Of a stretch of DNA of 12,410 nt, positions 6,694-12,410 are shown in pieces. Where the stretch lies: positions 1-12,410 of the forward strand of contig NZ_KV804727.1 of the NCBI RefSeq assembly GCF_001811425.1, read 5' to 3'. The DNA comes from Peptoniphilus_A sp001811425. GTDB lineage: Bacteria > Bacillota > Clostridia > Tissierellales > Peptoniphilaceae. Position numbers and translations under genes: made by a program. The number at the start of each line of letters is the position of its first letter. The first letter of the stretch is position 1. The notes below the pieces were generated by a model, which did no database searches, was not told the DNA's origin, and saw only the letters and a list, made by a program, of their open reading frames with translations.

Positions 6694-7686
6694 ATGGATA
6701 GAAGTAAATTTATCCAAAGTTCTACAAGACTTAGGGTCATGGAAAAGGAACTTTTAAAAAGTGAAAACTTTATAAGAGCTTCTGAGACAGAAACTTTGGA
6801 AGACGCACTAAGATCTCTATCTGATACAGTTTACAACAAGTATATAAATAAAATCTCTTCTCCCACAGAGTATGAATATATTTTAAAAGAAGAACTCACA
6901 AGTTTTTATGATGAACTTTTTGATATTTCTCCTTCCAAAATTCCTATTCGTCTCATTACCTTAAAATATTTTTACCACAACTTAAAGGTAATTATTAAAG
7001 AAGATATTGGGAAAAAGGACTTAAAGGATCTCTACATGAACATTGGAGATTTTGACTTAAAGGAATACAGAGATGCCCTTGTAAAAGGGAATAAGAGGAA
7101 TAAAAACATTGAACTTATTCAAAGGGTTGAGGAGCTTTACGAAGAAAAGAAAGATCCACAGCTAATTGATATTTATCTCGACAATGCCTACTTCACTGAA
7201 CTTCTTGAACTTGCAGAAGAGTCTCAAGTGGACTTATTTATAGAATACGCAAAGAATTTAATTGATTTTACAAATATCAGGACACTTCTAAGGGCTAAGA
7301 AGCAAGAAAAAGATGTGGAATTTTTAAGACAAATAATCATTGAAGGTGGCAATGTCAGAAAAGAAACTTATTTGGATTTATTAAATAGAGAGCTAAGTTC
7401 AGATACAGATGTCTTTAAAAAACTTGAGATTTACAAGTATATAAAAGAGGCTCTTGATTCCTTTAAGGAAAGGGGAAATCTTTCAGACTTTGAAAGAGAG
7501 ATGGACAACTACTTTATAGACTTGATTAAGGATGTAAAGTACATCACCTATGGTCCAGAAGTTATTTTTGCCAATGTCTTGGCAAAGGAAATGGAAATTA
7601 AAAATCTTAGAATTATTTTGGTTTCCAAACTAAATGGACTTGACAGTGAATTTATTAGAGAAAAGTTGCGTGATACTTATGTATAA
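6694..7686 (+). CDS. ntpC: V-type ATPase subunit C (d subunit, AC39-like)
   Basis: The 330-aa, mostly helical soluble protein is the funnel-shaped socket that seats the central shaft on the NtpK ring. Family-like stretches are YHNLKVIIK (94-102), IDFTNIRTLLRAKK (190-203) and the C-terminal KEMEIKNLRIILVSKLNGL region ending REKLRDTYV. Length matches other bacterial C subunits. The RBS AGGTGG (6684-6689) is 4 nt from ATG; GAGG at 6677-6680 is an extra weak site. The last 8 bases overlap the start of ntpG, whose own SD is poor, so ntpG is probably translated by coupling from this gene. Confidence 0.92.
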   Translation: MDRSKFIQSSTRLRVMEKELLKSENFIRASETETLEDALRSLSDTVYNKYINKISSPTEYEYILKEELTSFYDELFDISPSKIPIRLITLKYFYHNLKVIIKEDIGKKDLKDLYMNIGDFDLKEYRDALVKGNKRNKNIELIQRVEELYEEKKDPQLIDIYLDNAYFTELLELAEESQVDLFIEYAKNLIDFTNIRTLLRAKKQEKDVEFLRQIIIEGGNVRKETYLDLLNRELSSDTDVFKKLEIYKYIKEALDSFKERGNLSDFEREMDNYFIDLIKDVKYITYGPEVIFANVLAKEMEIKNLRIILVSKLNGLDSEFIREKLRDTYV

Positions 7687-7993
7687 AATTGCAGTTATTG
7701 GCGACAAGGACTCAGTTCTATCCTTTAAGGCAATTGGGATAGATGTCTTCGTCAGCTACGAAGAAAAGGATGCAAGGGTAAAGGTTGATGCTCTTGCCAA
7801 AAAAGATTATGGCGTAATTTATATTACAGAAGAACTTGCTGCAAAAATACCAAATACTATAGAGAGATATAATGACAAATTATTGCCAGCAATTATAGTA
7901 ATTCCTTCAAACAAGGGAACTCTTGGTATTGGTATGAAGAATTTGAACAAAAATGTTGAAAAGGCAGTTGGAGCAAATATATTAGGTGATTAA
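7679..7993 (+). CDS. ntpG: V-type ATPase subunit F (NtpG), central shaft
   Basis: The 104-aa protein starts MYKIAVIGDKDSVLSFKAIGID, the hallmark of the F subunit with its Rossmann-like fold, and has PAIIVIPSN near the C-terminus. It binds subunit D in the central shaft and NtpC below. The start is ATG 7679, which gives the normal family length; an upstream in-frame ATG at 7634 would add 15 residues lying wholly within ntpC. No good SD precedes 7679, so translation is likely coupled to ntpC, whose stop lies at 7684-7686. The 3' end forms the left arm of a perfect palindrome (7984-7999). Confidence 0.93.
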   Translation: MYKIAVIGDKDSVLSFKAIGIDVFVSYEEKDARVKVDALAKKDYGVIYITEELAAKIPNTIERYNDKLLPAIIVIPSNKGTLGIGMKNLNKNVEKAVGANILGD

Positions 7994-8010
7994 TCACCTT
8001 TTTATAAAGG
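7984..8010 (+). promoter_or_regulatory. Hairpin with alternative pairing between ntpG and ntpA
   Basis: The perfect palindrome AGGTGATTAATCACCT (7984-7999) spans the ntpG stop codon and is followed by T5 (7999-8003). The same right-arm bases can instead pair as CCTTT (7997-8001) with AAAGG (8006-8010), the first part of the ntpA SD. The two structures exclude each other. The 6-bp stem with short U run is weak as a terminator. It could tune the step from stalk subunits to the A and B subunits, or be an mRNA processing or stability site. Structure is seen; role is inference. Confidence 0.45.
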
Positions 8011-8013
8011 AGG
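8007..8013 (+). promoter_or_regulatory. Shine-Dalgarno deciding the TTG start of ntpA
   Basis: AAGGAGG lies 7 nt upstream of TTG 8021. The product then begins KSGKIIKVSGPLVV right after the initiator, as in other A subunits, which supports TTG as the true start. Confidence 0.88.
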
Positions 8014-8020
8014 AGCTTTA

Positions 8021-9790
8021 TTGAAATCAGGAAAGATAATTAAAGTATCCGGACCACTAGTTGTAGCATCTGGCATGGAAGATGCCAATGTCTATGACGT
8101 AGTAGAAGTTTCTAAAGACAAACTAATTGGTGAAGTTATTGAAATGAGAGGCGACAAGGCTTCCATTCAAGTTTACGAAGAAACTACAGGTATTGGCCCT
8201 GGAGATGAAGTTTATACAACAGGAGCACCACTTTCCGTTGAGCTTGGACCTGGAATGATCGAGCAAATGTTTGACGGTATTCAAAGACCTCTTGTTGGAC
8301 TTAGAGATGAAGCCGGAGACTTTTTAAAAAGAGGAGTTACAGTAAATCCTTTAAATAGAGAAAAGAAATGGGAATTTAAAAAAGTTGCAAAAGTTGGAGA
8401 TTCTGTTGAAGCAGGAGATATCCTTGGCACAGTAGAGGAAACAGCAGTTGTAACTCACAAAATCATGGTTCCCAATGGAGTAAAGGGTAAGATCAAAGAA
8501 ATTAAAGAAGGTTCTTTTACTGTTGAAGAAACTATTGCAGTTATAGAAACAGAAAAGGGCGATAAAAATCTTACAATGATACAAAAATGGCCAGTAAGAA
8601 AGGGAAGACCCTACAAGAAAAAAATTGATCCAAAGGAACCTCTTGTTACTGGACAAAGAGTAATAGATACATTTTTCCCAATTACAAAGGGTGGTACTGC
8701 TGCCATACCAGGACCTTTTGGTTCAGGAAAGACAGTTGTACAACATCAACTTGCAAAATGGGCAGATGCACAAATAGTTGTCTATGTAGGTTGTGGAGAG
8801 CGTGGAAATGAAATGACCGATGTACTTATGGAATTTCCAGAGCTAATGGACCCTATAACTGGTCAGTCAATTATGAAGAGGACGGTTCTTATTGCTAACA
8901 CTTCTAACATGCCAGTAGCAGCTCGTGAAGCATCAATTTATACAGGAATTACAATTTCAGAATACTTTAGAGATATGGGTTATTCAGTTGCCATGATGGC
9001 AGACTCTACATCTCGTTGGGCAGAAGCCCTTCGTGAAATGTCTGGTCGTCTTGAAGAAATGCCTGGTGACGAAGGTTACCCAGCTTATCTTGGCTCAAGA
9101 ATTGCAGAATTTTATGAAAGAGCTGGTCGTGTAATAGTAAATGGCTCTGAAGAAAGAGAAGGGGCACTTTCAGTTATAGGTGCAGTTTCTCCTCCAGGTG
9201 GAGATATTTCTGAACCAGTTACACAAAATACACTTAGAATCGTAAAAATATTCTGGAAGCTTGACTACGATTTGTCTTACCAAAGACACTTCCCAGCTAT
9301 TAACTGGATCGATTCCTATTCACTATATCAATCTAAGATTGACAAATATTTAGATGAAAATGTAGACAGAAGATTTTCAAAACTTAGAAAGAGATCTATG
9401 GCCCTTCTACAAGAAGAAACTTCACTACTTGAAGTTGTAAGACTTGTAGGTCGTGACACACTATCTGACGAAGACCAAGTTAAACTTGATACAACTAAGT
9501 CAATTCGTGAAGACTTTTTGCAACAAAATGCCTTCCACGATGTTGATACTTTCTGTCCACTTGAAAAACAATTTAAGATGCTTGACACAATCCTTTACTT
9601 CTACGACAAATGTCAAGAAGCACTAGAAAAGGGAGTCTACTTTAGCGAAATTGAAAAACTTGATGTAAAAGAAAATATTGCCAGAATGAAGTATCTTCCT
9701 AATGATGATTTGGGAAAAATCGACGCAATAAAAGATAAAATTGACAGTGAACTTAAAGAATTAGAAGAGGTCGGTGATGTAGATGCTTAA
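8021..9790 (+). CDS. ntpA: V-type ATPase catalytic subunit A
   Basis: The 589-aa catalytic subunit hydrolyses ATP, or makes it in reverse, in the A3B3 head. The N-terminal beta-barrel (about 1-70) is followed by the extra 'non-homologous region' (about 110-190) that distinguishes A subunits from F-type beta. Next come Walker A GPFGSGKT (231-238, Lys237 and Thr238), the catalytic Glu260 and Arg261 in CGERGNE, and Walker B with Asp328 in SVAMMADSTSR. The C-terminal helical domain runs from about 440. The start is TTG with a strong SD at 8007-8013. The gene lies 27 nt after ntpG, the largest gap in the operon, and overlaps ntpB by 8 nt. It is full length and intact. Confidence 0.98.
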   Translation: MKSGKIIKVSGPLVVASGMEDANVYDVVEVSKDKLIGEVIEMRGDKASIQVYEETTGIGPGDEVYTTGAPLSVELGPGMIEQMFDGIQRPLVGLRDEAGDFLKRGVTVNPLNREKKWEFKKVAKVGDSVEAGDILGTVEETAVVTHKIMVPNGVKGKIKEIKEGSFTVEETIAVIETEKGDKNLTMIQKWPVRKGRPYKKKIDPKEPLVTGQRVIDTFFPITKGGTAAIPGPFGSGKTVVQHQLAKWADAQIVVYVGCGERGNEMTDVLMEFPELMDPITGQSIMKRTVLIANTSNMPVAAREASIYTGITISEYFRDMGYSVAMMADSTSRWAEALREMSGRLEEMPGDEGYPAYLGSRIAEFYERAGRVIVNGSEEREGALSVIGAVSPPGGDISEPVTQNTLRIVKIFWKLDYDLSYQRHFPAINWIDSYSLYQSKIDKYLDENVDRRFSKLRKRSMALLQEETSLLEVVRLVGRDTLSDEDQVKLDTTKSIREDFLQQNAFHDVDTFCPLEKQFKMLDTILYFYDKCQEALEKGVYFSEIEKLDVKENIARMKYLPNDDLGKIDAIKDKIDSELKELEEVGDVDA

Positions 9791-11198
9791 AGAATATAAA
9801 TCAGTAACAGAAGTCGTTGGACCTCTTATGACTGTTGAAGGAGTAGAAGGTGCAGCCTACGAAGAACTTGTGGACATCGAACTTCAAACCGGCGAAAAGA
9901 GGCGTGGTCGTGTAATTGAAATTGAAGGCGACAAGGCCATGGTTCAAATCTTTGAAGGTTCCAGTGGAATTAACTTAATGGACACAAGCGTAAGATTTTT
10001 AGGAAAGCCACTTGAACTTGGCGTTTCACCAGACATGATTGGTAGAGTCTTTGACGGACTTGGTGAACCAATTGACGATGGTCCAAAGATTATTCCTGAA
10101 GAAAAAATAGATATTAACGGAACTGCCATAAATCCAGTTTCAAGAGACTATCCATCAGAATTTATTCAAACAGGTGTATCTGTAATTGATGGACTTAACA
10201 CCCTTGTTAGGGGACAAAAACTTCCAATCTTCTCTGAAGCAGGACTTCCACACAACGAACTTGCAGCACAAATTGCAAGACAGGCTACTGTACTTTCAGG
10301 TGGAGACTTTGCCGTAGTATTTGCAGCCATGGGTATTACCTTTGAAGAAGCTCAATACTTTATTGACGACTTCACAAAGACAGGAGCCATTGACAGGGCG
10401 GTATTATTTATGAACCTTGCCAATGACCCAGCCATTGAAAGACTTGCAACACCAAAGATGGCACTTACTGCAGCAGAATATTTGGCCTTTGAACTTGGAA
10501 AGCACGTACTTGTAATTTTGACAGATATGACAAATTATGCAGAAGCCCTAAGAGAAGTATCTGCAGCAAGAAAGGAAGTACCAGGTAGACGTGGTTACCC
10601 AGGCTACCTATACACAGACCTTGCAGGTATTTATGAAAGAGCAGGAAGAATTAAGGGAAGGGAAGGCTCTATTACACAAATTCCAATTTTGACAATGCCA
10701 GAAGGGGACATCACTCACCCAATCCCTGACCTTACAGGATATATCACTGAAGGACAAATAATTCTTTCGACTGACCTTTATAAGCAAGGACTTGAACCAC
10801 CAATTAACGCCATTCCATCACTTTCAAGACTAAAAGATAAGGGAATTGGTGAGGGCAAAACTCGTGAAGACCATGCTGATACAATGAACCAAATTTATGC
10901 AGCCTACACTGCAGGTAAGGAAGCAAAGGAACTTTCTGCCATCCTTGGCGAAACAGCCCTATCAGATACTGACAAGGCCTTTGCAAGATTTGCCGATTTG
11001 TTTGAAAAACAATATGTATCTCAAGGTTTTGAAACAAATAGACCTATTGAAGATACTTTGAATTTAGGTTGGGAACTTTTATCTATAATACCTAGAACAG
11101 AACTAAAGAGAATTGACGACAAATTAATTGAAAAATATTTGGGCGATAAGGAGAAAGATTCTAAAAATTCTGAAAATTTAGAAAATGAGGGATTATAA
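9783..11198 (+). CDS. ntpB: V-type ATPase non-catalytic subunit B
   Basis: The 471-aa protein alternates with A in the head. It lacks a Walker A loop: the equivalent site reads FSEAGLPHNELA (150-161), as expected for B. Arg349 in SLSRLKDKGIGEGKTREDH matches the arginine finger that reaches into the A active site (Arg350 in E. hirae). The C-terminus carries a charged tail after KYLG (about 455-471, rich in Lys, Glu, Ser and Asn), making the protein slightly longer than the enterococcal one. It starts at ATG 9783 inside the ntpA coding region, with GGTGAT at 9773-9778 as SD, and shares TAATG with ntpD. Confidence 0.97.
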   Translation: MLKEYKSVTEVVGPLMTVEGVEGAAYEELVDIELQTGEKRRGRVIEIEGDKAMVQIFEGSSGINLMDTSVRFLGKPLELGVSPDMIGRVFDGLGEPIDDGPKIIPEEKIDINGTAINPVSRDYPSEFIQTGVSVIDGLNTLVRGQKLPIFSEAGLPHNELAAQIARQATVLSGGDFAVVFAAMGITFEEAQYFIDDFTKTGAIDRAVLFMNLANDPAIERLATPKMALTAAEYLAFELGKHVLVILTDMTNYAEALREVSAARKEVPGRRGYPGYLYTDLAGIYERAGRIKGREGSITQIPILTMPEGDITHPIPDLTGYITEGQIILSTDLYKQGLEPPINAIPSLSRLKDKGIGEGKTREDHADTMNQIYAAYTAGKEAKELSAILGETALSDTDKAFARFADLFEKQYVSQGFETNRPIEDTLNLGWELLSIIPRTELKRIDDKLIEKYLGDKEKDSKNSENLENEGL

Positions 11199-11881
11199 TG
11201 ACAAGACTTAAAGTAAATCCCACAAGAATGAATTTGTCCATACTAAAAGACAAATTAGACAATGCTGCTAGAGGTCACAAACTTTTAAAGGACAAGCAAG
11301 ATGAACTTATGAGACAGTTTATCACTCTCATAAAGGAAAATAAAAAGCTTAGACTTGAAGTAGAAGAAAAACTTCAAAATTCCTTTAAAGCTTTTCTCAT
11401 GGCATCAGCTGCTATGAGTCCAGAAATGCTTGAAGAAGCAATTTCACTTCCTACTATGCAGACTCTTGTTGAAATCAAAAAGAAAAATGTAATGTCTGTT
11501 GATGTGCCAGAGATGGAATTTATAACAAAAAAGACATCTGAAGATGCATCTCGCTACCCTTATGGATATGCACAGACAACATCAGACCTTGATGCTGCTA
11601 TAGACGATCTTACAGAAGTCATGGAAGAACTTTTGACTCTTACACAGAAGGAAAAGGCAGCCCAACTTCTTGCCAATGAAATCGAAAAGACGAGAAGGAG
11701 AGTAAATGCCCTTGAGTACAAGACAATTCCAGACCTAGAAGAGACAATAAAATATATTCGCTCAAAGCTTGACGAAAGTGAAAGGGCAAATATAACAAGG
11801 CTGATGAAGGTTAAGGACATCATCTCCAAGGACGAGATGAAGGAAGAAAAATTAGAAAAAGTAAATGCAGAACTTGCATAA
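11198..11881 (+). CDS. ntpD: V-type ATPase central-shaft subunit D
   Basis: The 227-aa protein is the rotating axle inside A3B3. It is predicted as two long antiparallel helices, N-terminal (about 10-75) and C-terminal (about 125-210). The conserved start region PTRMNLSILKDKL with GHKLLKDKQDEL (8-37) identifies the family. Its ATG overlaps the ntpB stop by one base (TAATG, 11196-11200), with GAGGGA at 11187-11192 as SD. It is the last gene of the operon; a terminator follows 4 nt after the stop codon. The ntpH and ntpJ genes that follow in E. hirae are absent here. Confidence 0.96.
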   Translation: MTRLKVNPTRMNLSILKDKLDNAARGHKLLKDKQDELMRQFITLIKENKKLRLEVEEKLQNSFKAFLMASAAMSPEMLEEAISLPTMQTLVEIKKKNVMSVDVPEMEFITKKTSEDASRYPYGYAQTTSDLDAAIDDLTEVMEELLTLTQKEKAAQLLANEIEKTRRRVNALEYKTIPDLEETIKYIRSKLDESERANITRLMKVKDIISKDEMKEEKLEKVNAELA

Positions 11882-11885
11882 AATT

Positions 11886-11913
11886 AAGCCGGAGAATCTT
11901 CTCTGGCTTTTTT
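11886..11913 (+). terminator. Terminator of the V-ATPase operon
   Basis: A 10-bp stem pairs AAGCCGGAGA (11886-11895) with TCTCTGGCTT (11900-11909), with one G-U pair and loop ATCT. The T run continues to 11913. It sits just after the ntpD stop and should end the roughly 8.5-kb transcript. Confidence 0.92.
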
Positions 11914-11939
11914 ATATAATTTGTAAAAAATAAAATGTG

Positions 11940-11964
11940 TACCAAGCTAAATTATTGGTATAAA
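11940..11964 (+). promoter_or_regulatory. Extended -10 promoter of gloA with an inverted repeat
   Basis: TATAAA (11959-11964) is preceded by TGG (11956-11958), an extended -10, while the -35 position is poor. The inverted repeat TACCAA (11940-11945) and TTGGTA (11955-11960), 9 nt apart, overlaps the -10, where a bound repressor would block transcription. The predicted transcript would begin near 11971, almost at the SD, giving a very short leader. Confidence 0.45.
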
Positions 11965-11981
11965 TAAATTGGAGGGATGTT

Positions 11982-12356
11982 ATGAAATTTTTACACACAA
12001 TGATTAGAGTAAAGGACTTGGAAAGATCTGAAAAGTTTTATAAAGAAGCCTTGGGTTTTGTTGAATCAAGGCGCAAGGATTTTCCAGAAGATGAATTTAC
12101 ACTACTATATTTAAAACTAGAAGACTCACCCTATGAACTTGAGCTGACATATAATTATGACGGAAGGGACTACACAATTGGCGACGGCTACGGTCACATT
12201 GCCATTTCTCACAAAGACATAAAAGCCTTTAGAGAAGAATTAAAAGAAAAGGGCTATGATGTGACAGAACTAAAATCCCTATCTGACAAATCAGATTCCT
12301 ACTTCTTTGTTAAAGACCCAGATGGATATAAAATCGAAGTAATAGGGGAAAAATAA
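11982..12356 (+). CDS. gloA: Glyoxalase I (lactoylglutathione lyase-like, VOC fold)
   Basis: The 124-aa VOC-superfamily protein has two beta-alpha-beta-beta-beta modules. The four expected metal ligands are present: His5, Glu54 (YELELTYN), His72 (GYGHIAI) and Glu119 (YKIEVI), aligning with His5, Glu56, His74 and Glu122 of E. coli GloA. It probably isomerises the methylglyoxal-thiol hemithioacetal to the lactoyl thioester in the cytosol. In a Gram-positive anaerobe the thiol may not be glutathione, so the cofactor is open. The SD GGAGGGA (11971-11977) is strong. It is a separate unit from the V-ATPase operon, with a terminator between. No own terminator is visible before the insertion-sequence end 25 nt downstream. 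Confidence 0.9.
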   Translation: MKFLHTMIRVKDLERSEKFYKEALGFVESRRKDFPEDEFTLLYLKLEDSPYELELTYNYDGRDYTIGDGYGHIAISHKDIKAFREELKEKGYDVTELKSLSDKSDSYFFVKDPDGYKIEVIGEK

Positions 12357-12380
12357 ATAAAGATAAAGTCCACATCAAAG

Positions 12381-12410
12381 TGAACTGACCCCCAAAAGTT
12401 GGACTAACAA
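12381..12410. mobile_element. Outer end of an IS3-family (IS150-like) insertion sequence, cut by the window edge
   Basis: TGAACTGACCCCCAAAAG (12381-12398), continuing TTGGACTAAC, closely resembles terminal inverted repeats of IS3-family/IS150-group elements, which begin TG and carry the GACCCCCAAAA core. Read this way the element's body lies to the right, beyond the window. Whether this is the left end ahead of orfA or the right end of an inverted copy cannot be decided. No transposase frame is inside the window. The call rests on recognition of the terminal motif only. Confidence 0.7.

Noticed and set aside
7984..8003. ntpG-ntpA palindrome as a full transcription terminator
   Set aside because: The stem is only 6 bp and A/T-closed, the U run is five, and the catalytic subunit genes downstream have no promoter of their own; a complete stop would make the operon useless.
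12367..12386. Small stem AGTCCAC / GTGAACT as a gloA terminator
   Set aside because: The stem has a mismatch, no U tract follows, and its right arm lies in the presumed IS end.

Overview
The window is AT-rich, densely coded bacterial DNA. It has strong Gram-positive Shine-Dalgarno (SD) sequences, GTG and TTG starts beside ATG, U-tract intrinsic terminators, and a complete bacterial V-type ATPase operon of the enterococcal/clostridial kind. The best guess is an anaerobic low-GC Firmicute of the Tissierellia/Peptoniphilaceae type (Peptoniphilus, Anaerococcus or relatives). That placement is inference from composition and protein flavour; nothing in the window proves the genus.

Layout. Bases 1-30 hold the terminator of an upstream gene. 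Bases 217-741 carry a sigma-A-type promoter and a YbaK/EbsC-family aminoacyl-tRNA deacylase. It converges, through a bidirectional terminator (794-832), on a minus-strand TlpA/ResA-type thioredoxin lipoprotein (836-1426). That gene is divergent from a two-gene plus-strand operon (1604-3099) encoding an inosine-uridine-type nucleoside hydrolase and a membrane protein resembling an ECF-transporter S component. The two divergent promoters appear to share one -35 region near 1508-1514. A terminator follows at 3123-3152.

Bases 3341-11913 hold the V-ATPase operon: an extended -10 promoter, then ntpF-I-K-E-C-G-A-B-D in the order known from Enterococcus hirae, closed by a strong terminator directly after ntpD. 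The tail genes ntpH and ntpJ are not next to it. Genes are tightly packed: F/I, C/G, A/B and B/D overlap, and the largest gap, G-A, is 27 nt. The proteolipid NtpK has Leu61, Thr64, Gln65, Gln110 and Glu139, the residues that bind Na+ in E. hirae, in identical numbering. The machine is therefore most likely Na+-coupled. ntpA, ntpB and ntpD encode the A3B3 catalytic head and central shaft, ntpC and ntpG the shaft attachment, ntpE and ntpF the peripheral stalks, and ntpI and ntpK the membrane ion path.

After the operon comes a short single-gene unit for a GloA-like glyoxalase (11982-12356). The final 30 bases look like the outer end of an IS3-family (IS150-like) insertion sequence whose body lies beyond the window.

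Most of the window is conserved core metabolism and bioenergetics, and I see no clearly new system. The points worth a second look are the Na+ signature, an alternative-pairing RNA element before ntpA, the shared divergent promoter, the nucleoside hydrolase/ECF pair with an Asn at the usual active-site His, and the IS end.
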